Assembly: GCF_000010805.1 (NCBI RefSeq)
Contig: NC_012522.1
Coordinates: 7,192,001 to 7,256,000 of the forward strand
Length of the DNA stretch: 64,000 nt
Reading direction: 5' to 3'
From: Rhodococcus opacus B4
Lineage (GTDB): Bacteria; Actinomycetota; Actinomycetes; Mycobacteriales; Mycobacteriaceae
Below, in pieces: positions 17,806 to 27,025 of this stretch. Made by a program: the position numbers and the translations under genes. How positions within the stretch are numbered: the stretch's first letter is position 1; every line of letters starts with the position of its first letter. Below the pieces are notes generated by a model, which saw nothing but the letters and a program-made list of their open reading frames with translations, did no database searches and was not told the DNA's origin.

Positions 17806-18840
17806 CTAACCCTGGGGCTGCGCCCAGTCGTCGACGACCCCGGCGGGAAACACGGACTTCACGAACCCGGTCATCGTGTCCCGCGCGTGCCGCGCACTCG
17901 AATCCTCGGTGACGTCCGTGATCGCGGTGTCCGGGTACGACTCCTCGTCGTCCTCGTACCGGATGTCCTCCCGCGACGCGACGGCCACGATGTAGCGGTT
18001 GTCTTCCCCGATCGCCCCGGTCGACACGTGGATCCACCGGTCGCCCACGCAGCACATCCAGCCCTGTTTCACCCCGACGACGGTCTCGCCCGGCAACCCG
18101 TCGGGGATGCCGAAGCGCTGGTCGTAGCCGTCGATGCCCTCGGGTGTCGACCCACGCAGGTAGCCCACGAACTCGGCGATGCGCCCGGGGCCGAGACCGT
18201 CACGGTCGTCGAGGAGTCCGGTGTAGAACGTCACGAGGTCTGCCGCGGTCGTCTCGGTGTTCCACCACGACCCGTCCCACGGCGGCGTGGTCGCGGCGAG
18301 TCCGTACCGCCGCGCGACGTCGACGACCAGGTCCGAACCGCCGAGATCGTCCCAGAGTGTGTTGGCCGCGTCGTCGTCGGACGATTCGAGCATCCGCTCC
18401 GACAGGAGACGGTCGAAGTCGGACAGCGGCCGCTCACCGAGCGCGTCGAGGTGATACATCTGGGCGGCGATGAAGAGCTTGGCCAGCGACGCCGTTTCGA
18501 CCGGTTCGGTTGCGGCGTCCTCCAGATAGCTGCCGGTGGCACGGTCCAGGACGGCGATCGACACGTCGGCGCCGCGTTCGGTCGCCGCCGTCGCGACCGC
18601 CGCCGAGATGCGGTCGGCGAGGGGTGCGGAGACGGGCACCCGCGCGGACGGGAACGGTTCCGGGCTCACGGTCACGCCGTCACCGGCGGGTTCGCCCGCG
18701 GGGAGAAGGTCGGGGGTCGCGACCGCCGGCGAGGTGACCGGGATGTCGACCACGGAGTTCGTCTCGGTCGGGATGGTGCACGCGAGCGTCGCAACCAGCA
18801 GGAGGACCATGACCGTCAGGCAGCGGATCAGCCTGGACAT
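17806..18840 (-). CDS. beta-lactamase-like serine hydrolase lipoprotein
   Basis: 344-aa exported protein. A hydrophobic signal (CLTVMVLLLVATLAC) ends at Cys21 in a lipobox-like TLAC, so it is probably a lipoprotein; a Pro/Val-rich linker follows. The catalytic SxxK of the class A beta-lactamase/DD-peptidase fold is Ser118-Lys121 (ETASLAKLF). A later GVKQGWMCC may stand in for the KTG motif, suggesting a modified active site, so it could be a non-hydrolysing relative. It converges on trmD with a 20-base gap and diverges from tex. Confidence 0.75.
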   Translation of the reverse strand: MSRLIRCLTVMVLLLVATLACTIPTETNSVVDIPVTSPAVATPDLLPAGEPAGDGVTVSPEPFPSARVPVSAPLADRISAAVATAATERGADVSIAVLDRATGSYLEDAATEPVETASLAKLFIAAQMYHLDALGERPLSDFDRLLSERMLESSDDDAANTLWDDLGGSDLVVDVARRYGLAATTPPWDGSWWNTETTAADLVTFYTGLLDDRDGLGPGRIAEFVGYLRGSTPEGIDGYDQRFGIPDGLPGETVVGVKQGWMCCVGDRWIHVSTGAIGEDNRYIVAVASREDIRYEDDEESYPDTAITDVTEDSSARHARDTMTGFVKSVFPAGVVDDWAQPQG

Positions 18841-18915
18841 GAAATTCTCCCGAGATTTCCGTGACGGCCTCACCGCCGACGATATTGTCTCAGCGTAGCG
18901 GTAGGGTCCATTTCC

Positions 18916-21339
18916 GTGACCCTCAAGACCGTGAACCAGCGCATTGCCGAGGAACTCGCCGTACGGGAGGGGCAGGTCGCGGCCGCCGTGGACCTCCTCG
19001 ACGGTGGAGCCACCGTGCCCTTCATCGCCCGGTACCGCAAGGAAGTCACCGGAACGCTCGACGACGCTCAGCTGCGCCAGCTCGAGGAACGTCTGCGGTA
19101 CCTGCGGGAACTGGACGAGCGCCGGGACGCCGTGCTCGAGTCGATCGACTCGCAGGGCAAGCTCGACGATCAGCTGCGCGGGCAGATCATGACCGCCGAC
19201 ACGAAGGCGCGCCTCGAAGACATCTACCTGCCGTTCAAGCCGAAGCGCCGCACGAAGGCGCAGATCGCGCGTGAGGCCGGTCACGAACCCGTCGCCGACG
19301 CGCTGATCACCGATCCGTCGACCGATCCGGCGTCCTACACGGCCGAACAGCTCGAGGGTGCGCGCGCGATCCTCGTCGAACGCTTCGCCGAGGACGCCGA
19401 CCTGGTGGGCGAACTCCGTGAGCTGATGTGGACGCGCGGGCAACTGGTGTCCGCCGTCCGCAAGGGCAAGGAAACCGAGGGCGCGAAGTTCGCCGACTAC
19501 TTCGAGTTCTCCGAACCGTTCGGCAAGCTCCCCTCCCACCGCATCCTGGCGGTCCTGCGCGGCGAGAAGGAAGAGGTGCTCTCGCTCACCCTGGCGCCCG
19601 ACACGGAAGAACCCGTCCCGGGCGAGGCGACGGTCTACGAGGGCCGGATCGCCGGACGGTTCGGCATCGCCGACCGCGGCAGGCCTGCCGACCGGTGGCT
19701 CCTCGACACCGTGCGGTGGGCGTGGCGCACCAAGATGATCGTCACTCTGGGTATCGACACGCGGATGCGGCTGCGTCAGTCGGCGGAGAAGGACGCCGTC
19801 GACGTGTTCGCCACCAACCTGCGCGACCTGCTCCTGGCGGCGCCTGCCGGGACCCGCGCCACCATGGGCCTGGACCCCGGTTTCCGGACCGGCACCAAGG
19901 TCGCGGTCGTGGACGCCACCGGCAAGGTGGTGGCCCACGAGACGATCTACCCGCACCAGCCGCAGAACAAGTGGGACGCCTCCCTGGCCACTCTCGCCGG
20001 TCTCGTCGCCAAGTACGGCGTGGAGCTGATCGCCATCGGGAACGGCACCGCGTCCCGGGAGACCGACGCGCTCGCGAGCGAGCTGATCGCCAAGTCGGGC
20101 GCCACCAACCTGACGAAGATCGTCGTGTCCGAGGCCGGCGCGTCCGTGTATTCGGCGTCCGCGTACGCCTCGGCGGAGCTGCCCGACCTGGACGTGTCGA
20201 TCCGGGGCGCCGTCTCCATCGCCCGGCGTCTGCAGGATCCGCTCGCCGAGCTGGTGAAGATCGACCCGAAGTCGATCGGCGTCGGCCAGTACCAGCACGA
20301 TGTGTCGGAGACCCTGCTCGCGCGTTCGCTCGGCGCCGTCGTCGAAGACGCGGTGAACGCCGTGGGCGTCGACGTCAACACGGCGTCAGTACCGCTGCTG
20401 TCCCGCGTGTCCGGTATCGCCGGGTCCCTGGCCGAGAGCATCGTCGCGCACCGCGACCAGAACGGCCCGTTCCGCAGCCGCAAGGGTCTCAAGGACGTCG
20501 CGAGGCTCGGCCCGAAGGCGTTCGAGCAGTGCGCCGGCTTCCTGCGCATCCTCAACGGCGACGACCCGCTCGACGCGTCCAGCGTCCACCCCGAGGCCTA
20601 CCCGGTGGTGCGCAAGATCGTCCAGACCAGCGGCACCGGCGTGCGCGAGATCATCGGCAACACGTCCGCGCTGCGCAGCCTGAACCCGGCCGACTTCGTC
20701 GACGACCGGTTCGGTCTCCCCACCGTCACCGACATCATCGGTGAGCTCGAGAAGCCCGGACGTGACCCCCGGCCGGAGTTCAAGACGGCCACGTTCGCGG
20801 CCGGCATCGAGAAGGTGTCGCACCTGAAGCCGGGGATGACGCTCGAGGGCGTCGTCACCAACGTGGCGGCGTTCGGCGCGTTCGTCGACATCGGGGTCCA
20901 CCAGGACGGCCTCGTCCACGTGTCGGCGATGTCGCACAACTTCGTCAAGGATCCGCGGGACGTCGTGAAGTCGGGCGACGTGGTGACGGTGAAGGTCCTC
21001 GAGGTCGACGAGGCGCGTCAGCGCATCGGGTTGACGCTGCGGCTCGACGACGAGGTCGGGGCGGGCGGTCGCAAGAACGACGGGCCCCGCGGCGGAGGCG
21101 CGCAGCGCCAGGATCGAAGCGGAGGCGCGCAGCGCCAGGATCGAAGCGGCGGCGCGCAGCGCCAGGATCGAAGCGGCGGCGCGCAGCGCCAGGATCGAAG
21201 CGGCGGCGGACAGCGGCAGGACCGGCGCGGCGGCGGCAAGCCGCAGCAGCAGGGTGGACGCGATCGGGGACGGGACAACCGCCCGGCGCCCGGCGGGTCG
21301 ATGGCGGACGCGCTCCGAAAGGCGGGGTTCGGCAAGTAA
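18916..21339 (+). CDS. tex: Tex family RNA-binding transcription accessory protein
   Basis: 807-aa Tex/Spt6-like protein. The N-terminal helical Tex domain leads to a YqgF/RNase H-like domain (GLDPGFRTGTKVAVVDATGK), helix-hairpin-helix motifs (VNTASVPLLSRVSGIAGSLA) and an S1 domain near residues 635-705 (LEGVVTNVAAFGAFVDIG). It binds nucleic acid and influences transcription and stress tolerance. The tail is an Arg/Gly/Gln-rich region made of 9-residue repeats before a conserved end (MADALRKAGF). The GTG start is at 18916. Confidence 0.93.
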   Translation: MTLKTVNQRIAEELAVREGQVAAAVDLLDGGATVPFIARYRKEVTGTLDDAQLRQLEERLRYLRELDERRDAVLESIDSQGKLDDQLRGQIMTADTKARLEDIYLPFKPKRRTKAQIAREAGHEPVADALITDPSTDPASYTAEQLEGARAILVERFAEDADLVGELRELMWTRGQLVSAVRKGKETEGAKFADYFEFSEPFGKLPSHRILAVLRGEKEEVLSLTLAPDTEEPVPGEATVYEGRIAGRFGIADRGRPADRWLLDTVRWAWRTKMIVTLGIDTRMRLRQSAEKDAVDVFATNLRDLLLAAPAGTRATMGLDPGFRTGTKVAVVDATGKVVAHETIYPHQPQNKWDASLATLAGLVAKYGVELIAIGNGTASRETDALASELIAKSGATNLTKIVVSEAGASVYSASAYASAELPDLDVSIRGAVSIARRLQDPLAELVKIDPKSIGVGQYQHDVSETLLARSLGAVVEDAVNAVGVDVNTASVPLLSRVSGIAGSLAESIVAHRDQNGPFRSRKGLKDVARLGPKAFEQCAGFLRILNGDDPLDASSVHPEAYPVVRKIVQTSGTGVREIIGNTSALRSLNPADFVDDRFGLPTVTDIIGELEKPGRDPRPEFKTATFAAGIEKVSHLKPGMTLEGVVTNVAAFGAFVDIGVHQDGLVHVSAMSHNFVKDPRDVVKSGDVVTVKVLEVDEARQRIGLTLRLDDEVGAGGRKNDGPRGGGAQRQDRSGGAQRQDRSGGAQRQDRSGGAQRQDRSGGGQRQDRRGGGKPQQQGGRDRGRDNRPAPGGSMADALRKAGFGK
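21094..21228 (+). repeat. 27-bp tandem repeats in the tex tail
   Basis: Four nearly identical 27-base units (21094-21120, 21121-21147, 21148-21174, 21175-21201) encode GGAQRQDRS each. A fifth degenerate unit runs to 21228 (GGGQRQDRR). Only one base varies among the four. Each unit holds a gcgcgcagcgc segment that can self-pair. The repeats are recent, in-frame and likely to vary in number between strains. Confidence 0.92.
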
Positions 21340-21406
21340 GAGGTCACCATCCCGACACGAGCGGCCTCTTTCCCGTGGAGTGACCCTTTCTTTACTGGGA
21401 TAGTGG

Positions 21407-22318
21407 ATGCCGATGTACGAATGGCTGGATAGGGAAATCGTCGGGCACGGGCGCCTGCCTCTGCTCTTTTTCCTGCTCGGATTTCTCGCGTCGTTCCTGT
21501 TCATCAGGTTGAGCGTGCGGATGATCCGCGCCGAGGTCTCGTGGTGGCCCGGCAACGTGAAACCCGGCGGGCACCACGTCCACCACGTGGTGTTCGGCGT
21601 GGTGACGATGCTCGTGTCGGGTGTCTCCCTCATCGCCGTGTACGAGGACGGCACCCAGACCACCGGTGCCGTCCTCGCCACGTTCTTCGGGATCGGCGCC
21701 GCGCTGGTGCTGGACGAGTTCGCGCTGATCTTCTACCTGCAGGACGTGTACTGGGCGGACGAGGGCCGGACGTCCGTCGATGCCGTGTTCGTCGCGATCG
21801 CCGTCACCGGTCTGCTGCTCCTCGGTCTCCGTCCGCTCGAACTGATCAACGTCACCGACTTCCGCGATTCCCCGGATCCCTGGGTGCGGGTCGCGATCGC
21901 GCTGTCATCCGTGATCAACCTGCTCATCGCGGCGGTGGTGCTGCTCAAGGGGAAGATCTGGACCGGGCTGCTCGGACTGTTCGTCTTCCCGATCCTGCTG
22001 ATCGGGGCGCTTCGGCTGAGCAGGCCGAGCGCGCCGTGGGCACGGTGGCGCTACACGTCCAAGCCGAAGCGGATGCTCCGGGCGCTCGAACGGGAGCGGA
22101 AGTGGCGGCGGCCGGTCATCCGGGCCAAGATCTTCGTGCAGGACTTCATCGCCGGCACCCCCAGCGCGGTACACGTGAAGGAAGCCGCGGAACACGCCAA
22201 GGTGGCGGCCGAGGTGGAACTCGACCACGTGGTGCATGCGGCGCCACCGCCGATTTCGCTTCATCCGGTGGCGTCTGGCACAATGGACGGGTTGCCTGGA
22301 CCAGGCAGCAGTACTTGA
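21407..22318 (+). CDS. conserved actinobacterial membrane protein with His-rich motif
   Basis: 303-aa integral membrane protein of unknown function. About six hydrophobic segments are seen, the first [30 protein letters not shown] motif lies at the membrane edge near residue 60, and [15 protein letters not shown] near residue 105; His and Asp/Glu so placed could bind metal. The C-terminal 80 residues are charged and cytoplasmic-looking. Its 3' end carries the likely rplS promoter (cacaat at 22278). I recognise the type from mycobacteria and rhodococci but know no function. Confidence 0.75.
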
Positions 22319-22336
22319 TCTGGGCACGAACCAGAC

Positions 22337-22372
22337 GAGCGCCGGTGTTCTCCGAACGTCCGGGTGCCGCTC
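22337..22372 (+). ncRNA. candidate rplS leader hairpin
   Basis: Stem GAGCG (22337-22341) with CGCTC (22368-22372), then CCGG with CCGG and GTTC with GAAC around a 3-base loop. It sits 40 bases before the L19 start and downstream of a likely promoter in the preceding gene. It could be a leader for feedback control of L19, but no conservation data are available here. Confidence 0.35.
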
Positions 22373-22412
22373 GGTTCCTCTGCTCCTGCGAAAACGCAAG
22401 GATGGAACACCG

Positions 22413-22754
22413 ATGAACACTCTCGATTTCCTGGACAAGAAGTCCCTCCGCGACGACATTCCCGAGTTCCGTCCCGGCGACACCCTCAACGTGCACGTCA
22501 AGGTCATCGAAGGCTCCAAGGAGCGCGTGCAGGTCTTCAAGGGCGTCGTGATCCGTCGTCAGGGCGGCGGCGTTCGCGAGACCTTCACCGTCCGCAAGGT
22601 CTCCTTCGGTGTCGGCGTCGAGCGCACCTTCCCGGTTCACAGCCCCAACCTGGCACAGATCGAGGTCGTCACCCGCGGTGACGTCCGTCGCGCCAAGCTG
22701 TACTACCTCCGCGATCTGCGTGGCAAGGCCGCCAAGATCAAGGAAAAGCGCTGA
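22413..22754 (+). CDS. rplS: 50S ribosomal protein L19
   Basis: 113-aa L19, which lies at the 30S-50S interface. The start [19 protein letters not shown] and the family signature [20 protein letters not shown] are clear. The ATG at 22413 follows an aaggatgg site. A hairpin terminator follows the stop. Confidence 0.97.
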
Positions 22755-22765
22755 CCTTTCCGATG

Positions 22766-22797
22766 AGCCCGGCACTGCGTACTCGCGGTGCCGGGCT
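22766..22797 (+). terminator. terminator after rplS
   Basis: AGCCCGGCAC (22766-22775) pairs perfectly with GTGCCGGGCT (22788-22797), and the loop region allows a further TGCG/CGCG pairing. It ends 11 bases before the lepB start, so lepB may be partly uncoupled from rplS. Confidence 0.7.
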
Positions 22798-22808
22798 AAT
22801 CTGATTTC

Positions 22809-23618
22809 GTGACAGATTCTTCGAAGGAGCGGGCATTGTCGTCGGAATCCGAGACCACCGGCGATTCGGCCGCCACCTCCGCAGTGAACGGCGGTGCGGC
22901 GGAGACCGAGAAGAAACCCCGCTCCTTCCTCCGCGAGTTGCCGATCCTGATCCTGGTCGCGCTCGTCCTGAGTTTCCTGCTGCAGACGTTCGTCGCCCGC
23001 GTGTATCTCATTCCGTCGGAGTCGATGGAACCGACGCTGCACGGGTGCGCGGGCTGCACCGGCGACCGCATCGTGGTCGAGAAGATCGGCTACCGTTTCG
23101 GGGACCCGCAACCCGGTGACGTCATCGTGTTCCGCGGGCCCGACTCGTGGTCACAGGATTTCGTCTCCACCCGTTCCTCCAACGTGGTGATCCGCGGTGC
23201 GCAGGAAGTCGGTTCCCTCGTCGGACTCGTCCCGCCGGACGAGAACGACCTCGTCAAGCGTGTGATCGCCACCGGCGGTCAGACCGTCGAATGCTGCGAC
23301 GACCAGGGCCGCATCCTGGTGGACGGACAACCGATCGACGAGCCCTACGTCGTCATGGACTTCCCCTTCGTCCCCGGCTCCCAGGCCTGCGACACGGCGC
23401 TGAAGTCGGCGCGCTGCTTCGGTCCCGTCACCGTCCCCGAGGGGCACCTGTGGGTGATGGGCGACAACCGCAGCAACTCCGCGGACTCCCGCTACCACGT
23501 CGGCGACGACATGCAAGGCACCATCCCGCTCGACAACGTGATCGGCAAGGCGGTCTTCATCGCGTTGCCGCCGTCGCGAATGGGCACGATCAGTTCACCC
23601 GATATCCAGGGCAAGTGA
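22809..23618 (+). CDS. lepB: signal peptidase I
   Basis: 269-aa membrane-bound type I signal peptidase that removes signal peptides from exported proteins. A charged cytosolic tail precedes one membrane helix (LPILILVALVLSFLLQTFVA). The catalytic Ser is Ser72 in SESMEPT, and Lys150 in NDLVKRVIA is the general base. The C-terminal MGDNRSNSADSRYH box is intact. The GTG is at 22809. Its TGA overlaps the rnhB GTG. Confidence 0.96.
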   Translation: MTDSSKERALSSESETTGDSAATSAVNGGAAETEKKPRSFLRELPILILVALVLSFLLQTFVARVYLIPSESMEPTLHGCAGCTGDRIVVEKIGYRFGDPQPGDVIVFRGPDSWSQDFVSTRSSNVVIRGAQEVGSLVGLVPPDENDLVKRVIATGGQTVECCDDQGRILVDGQPIDEPYVVMDFPFVPGSQACDTALKSARCFGPVTVPEGHLWVMGDNRSNSADSRYHVGDDMQGTIPLDNVIGKAVFIALPPSRMGTISSPDIQGK

Positions 23619-24295
23619 CTTCCTGGCCTCCACGCATCGTCATTCGCAGGTCGTCCGGTCTGCGGACGATGGAGTCGGCCCTGGTCCGCAGCGGACTCGG
23701 CCCGGTGGCCGGTGTCGACGAGGCCGGCCGGGGCGCGTGTGCGGGCCCGCTCGTCGTGGCGGCGTGTGTGCTCGCACCGAAGCCGTATCCGGCGCTGGCG
23801 CGGCTCGACGATTCGAAGAAGCTCACCGAACGCACCCGGGAAGAGCTGTTCCCGGCCATCACCCGCCTGGCAGTGGCGTGGAGCGTGGTGTCCTTCCCGG
23901 CCGACGAAGTCGACCGCATGGGGGTCCACGTCGCCAACATCGAGGGAATGCGGCGTGCGGTCGCCGGCCTGACGACGACCCCCGGCTACGTTCTCACCGA
24001 CGGCTTCCGCGTCCCGGGGCTCCCGGCCCCGTCGCTGCCGGTGATCGGAGGCGATGCCGCGGCGGCATGCATCGCGGCGGCGAGTGTCCTGGCCAAGGTG
24101 TCGCGGGATCGGGTGATGGTCGCGATGGACGAGACACATCCGGGTTACGGTTTCGCGATCCACAAGGGGTACAACACGCCCGCCCACCTGGCGGCGCTCG
24201 AGGTGCTGGGCCCGTGCCCGGAGCACCGCCGCTCGTGGTCGAATGTGGCGGCGCTGCTACACCGAGTGGATAACAGTTCCGGAAGTGCGAGATGA
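23615..24295 (+). CDS. rnhB: ribonuclease HII
   Basis: 226-aa enzyme that nicks RNA in RNA-DNA hybrids and removes misincorporated ribonucleotides. The DEAGRGACAGPLVVAA signature gives the first catalytic Asp-Glu, and later parts SKKLTERTREELF and HPGYGFAIHKGYNTPAH match the family. The GTG at 23615 overlaps the lepB stop (GTGA). An ATG at 23669 would remove an 18-residue extension and is the alternative start. Confidence 0.95.
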   Translation: MTSWPPRIVIRRSSGLRTMESALVRSGLGPVAGVDEAGRGACAGPLVVAACVLAPKPYPALARLDDSKKLTERTREELFPAITRLAVAWSVVSFPADEVDRMGVHVANIEGMRRAVAGLTTTPGYVLTDGFRVPGLPAPSLPVIGGDAAAACIAAASVLAKVSRDRVMVAMDETHPGYGFAIHKGYNTPAHLAALEVLGPCPEHRRSWSNVAALLHRVDNSSGSAR

Positions 24296-24332
24296 TGACA
24301 ATTCACACCAGAGCAGGAGGACTCCGAGACCG

Positions 24333-24650
24333 ATGAGTGCCGAGGATCTCGAGAAGTACGAAACCGAGATGGAGCTGTCGCTCTACCGCGAGTATCGGGA
24401 CATCGTCGGTCAGTTCTCCTATGTCGTGGAGACCGAGCGCCGGTTCTATCTGGCCAACTCGGTGGAACTGCTGCCGCACAACGCGGACGGCGAGATCTAC
24501 TTCGAGCTGCGCATGTCCGACGCCTGGGTGTGGGACATGTACCGTCCCGCGCGGTTCGTCAAGTACGTCCGCGTCATCACGTTCAAGGACGTGAACATCG
24601 AGGAACTCGACAAGCCGGACCTGCGGCTGCCGGACAACGGTCTGTCCTGA
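24333..24650 (+). CDS. DUF2469 family protein
   Basis: 105-aa soluble actinobacterial protein of unknown function with the DUF2469 pattern (MSAEDLEKYETEMELSLYRE, then YVVETERRFYLANSVEL). The ATG at 24333 is fixed by an aggagg site at 24315-24320. The lepB-rnhB-DUF2469 order is conserved in mycobacteria, which hints at a housekeeping role but does not show one. Confidence 0.92.
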   Translation: MSAEDLEKYETEMELSLYREYRDIVGQFSYVVETERRFYLANSVELLPHNADGEIYFELRMSDAWVWDMYRPARFVKYVRVITFKDVNIEELDKPDLRLPDNGLS

Positions 24651-24684
24651 CGGACCGCAGTTCCCGGCCGCGTACGATCATCCG

Positions 24685-25728
24685 ATGACCGGACCGAGGC
24701 GCGTCGCGCTGGCTCTGGGGAGTGGCGGCGCGCGGGGGTACGCCCACATCGGCGCAATCCAGGTACTCGAGGAGCGCGGATTCGAGATCGTCGGTGTCGC
24801 AGGGTCGTCGATGGGTGCCCTCGTGGGTGGCCTCCACGCCGCGGGCACGCTCGACGACTTCACCCGCTGGGCGATCGGTCTGACACAGCTCGACGTCGTG
24901 CGGCTTCTCGACCTGTCGGTATCGGCGCCGGGCGCCATCCACGCCGAGAAGATCCTGCACCGGGTCCGGGAGATCCTCGGCGACATCCGCATCGAGGATC
25001 TTCCCGTCCCGTACACCGCCGTGGCCACCGATCTCGCGGCCGGCCGGTCGGTGTGGTTCCAGCGCGGCCCGGTCGACGCCGCGATCCGCGCGTCGATCGC
25101 CATCCCCGGGGTTATCACGCCGTACGTGCTCAACGGCAGGGTCCTCGCCGACGGTGGCATCCTCGACCCGTTGCCGATGGCCCCGCTCGTTTCGGTGAGC
25201 GCCGACCTGACCGTCGGGATCAGCCTGGGCGCCGAGGATCGGGACGGCCGTTCGCCGGCCCCCGAAAACGTCAGTGCGGACTCGCGGCCGGTGGACGAAT
25301 GGATGGCACGCTTCCGCCGCAGCGCCGCGCAGCTGCGTGACCTGGACATCGTGCGGTCGGTGGTCGGACGGTTCGGAGCCGCGCACACCGAACCGGATCC
25401 GTCGGAGGAGCCGGACGGCCAGTTGACCGGCGATCAGCCCGTGGTGGAGGGGACCGCGGTGGCCGTCCCGAAGTTCAGCCGGTTCGCGGTGATGAACCGT
25501 TCGCTCGACGTGATGCAGGCGACGCTGGCCCGGTACCAGCTCGCCGCGTATCCACCGGACGTGCACGTCCGGGTCCCGCGGAATGCGTGCCGCAGTCTCG
25601 ACTTCCATCGCGCTGCCGAGATGATCGAACTGGGCCGTGTGCTCACCGGGCGTGCACTCGACGACGCCGGACTCACCTCGACGACAGCGGATGCGTCTCC
25701 GGTGAATTCGGACCGCGACGCGACGTGA
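24685..25728 (+). CDS. patatin-like phospholipase
   Basis: 347-aa serine lipid acyl hydrolase with a Ser-Asp dyad. The oxyanion loop GSGGARGYAHIG lies near the N-terminus, the nucleophile Ser42 is in GSSMG, and the catalytic Asp is in LADGGILDPLP near residue 155. It resembles the RssA/YlbK group and has no signal peptide, so it probably acts on the inner membrane face. The last 56 bases overlap the convergent transporter gene. Confidence 0.9.
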   Translation: MTGPRRVALALGSGGARGYAHIGAIQVLEERGFEIVGVAGSSMGALVGGLHAAGTLDDFTRWAIGLTQLDVVRLLDLSVSAPGAIHAEKILHRVREILGDIRIEDLPVPYTAVATDLAAGRSVWFQRGPVDAAIRASIAIPGVITPYVLNGRVLADGGILDPLPMAPLVSVSADLTVGISLGAEDRDGRSPAPENVSADSRPVDEWMARFRRSAAQLRDLDIVRSVVGRFGAAHTEPDPSEEPDGQLTGDQPVVEGTAVAVPKFSRFAVMNRSLDVMQATLARYQLAAYPPDVHVRVPRNACRSLDFHRAAEMIELGRVLTGRALDDAGLTSTTADASPVNSDRDAT

Positions 25729-27025
25729 CGGACGTGTCTTCGTCCACACGATCGACGTGCTGCGGCGCCACGAGCAGGCAGAGAATGCTGACGGCGCACA
25801 TGCCGATCAGGAGTCCGATCACCGGCCACACGCTGCCGGTGGCCTGATACATGAGCGTCGAGACCAACGGCGACAGTCCACCGAACAGCGCGCCCGCACC
25901 CTGATAGGCGAGGGAAATGCTGGTGTACCGGGCCTGCGGTCGGAACATCTGCGACAACACCGCCGCGATCGGACCGTAGGTCGCGGCCAGGACCAGCCGC
26001 ATGACGGCGAAGGTCACGAAGATCAGGGCGACCGAGCCGGACTTCAGCACCAGGAACTGCGGCGCCGCGAGCACCGCGACCGCCAGCAGTCCGTAGATCA
26101 CGACGCGGATCCGGCCGACCTTGTCGCCGAGCCAGGCGACTCCGAGCGTGGCGATCAGTTCCACCACCGCGGCGACGCTGAGCGCGTTGAGGATCAGCGT
26201 CTCGGACAGTCCGACGTCCGGGTCGGTGGCGTAGGCCGTGATGAACGTCGTCACCAGGTAGTAGCCACCCACCGCGACCGGCAGGATGCCCATGCCGAGC
26301 AGGATCGGGCGCCAGTTGGTGACGAGGGCGTACTTCAGCGGGAGCGCTTCGGGTTCGGTCGCCGTGTGCACCTCGGATTCGAAGACGGGCGATTCCTCCA
26401 CCTTCAGTCGCACCAGCAGTCCGACACCGACCAGCAGCGCCGAGCACAGGAACGGCAGCCGCCACGCCCAGTCGCGCAGCGCGTCGTCCCCGAAGGTCGA
26501 GAGGACGCTGAAGAAGCCGGTGGCGAGCAGCGCGCCCGCGGGGTTGCCGAGCTGCGCGAATCCGCCGTAGAACGTCTTCTTGTCCTCGGGTGCGTGTTCG
26601 ACGGCCATCAGGACGGCACCGCCCCATTCGCCGCCCACCGCGAAGCCCTGCACGAATCGCAGGACCACCAACAGCAGCGGTGCCCAGAATCCGATCTGCG
26701 CGTACGTCGGCAGCGCGCCGATCAGGAACGTGCCCGCGCCCATCAGGGTGAGTGTCACGACCAGTGCGGTCCGCCTGCCGAGCCGGTCGCCGACGTGCCC
26801 GAAGACGATGCCGCCGAGTGGGCGGGCGAAGAATCCCACCGCGTAGGTCGCGAACGCGGCCGCGATGCCGGTCAGGCGGTCGGTGTCGGAGGGGAAGAAG
26901 ATCTCACCGAACACCAGTGCCGCCGCCGTGGCGTACACGTAGAAGTCGTACCACTCGATGGTGGTGCCGACGAAGGCCGCGAAACCCGCCTTGCGGGCCT
27001 TGGCGATCTGGGTGTCGTGACTCAT
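25673..27025 (-). CDS. MFS transporter, metabolite:H+ symporter (MHS) family
   Basis: 450-aa, 12-helix proton symporter of the shikimate/proline/citrate type. The family opening is seen (GTTIEWYDFYVYATAAAL), as is the loop 2-3 motif GHVGDRLGRRTAL and the RFVQGFAVGGEWGGAVLM segment. The substrate is unknown. Its ATG overlaps the stop of the upstream amidohydrolase (ATGA), so a transporter-hydrolase pair is made from one message. The C-terminal coding end overlaps the patatin gene by 56 bases. Confidence 0.9.
   Translation of the reverse strand: MSHDTQIAKARKAGFAAFVGTTIEWYDFYVYATAAALVFGEIFFPSDTDRLTGIAAAFATYAVGFFARPLGGIVFGHVGDRLGRRTALVVTLTLMGAGTFLIGALPTYAQIGFWAPLLLVVLRFVQGFAVGGEWGGAVLMAVEHAPEDKKTFYGGFAQLGNPAGALLATGFFSVLSTFGDDALRDWAWRLPFLCSALLVGVGLLVRLKVEESPVFESEVHTATEPEALPLKYALVTNWRPILLGMGILPVAVGGYYLVTTFITAYATDPDVGLSETLILNALSVAAVVELIATLGVAWLGDKVGRIRVVIYGLLAVAVLAAPQFLVLKSGSVALIFVTFAVMRLVLAATYGPIAAVLSQMFRPQARYTSISLAYQGAGALFGGLSPLVSTLMYQATGSVWPVIGLLIGMCAVSILCLLVAPQHVDRVDEDTSVTSRRGPNSPETHPLSSR

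Noticed and set aside
21094..21228. CRISPR-like array
   Set aside because: Repeats are adjacent with no spacers and are in frame within tex.
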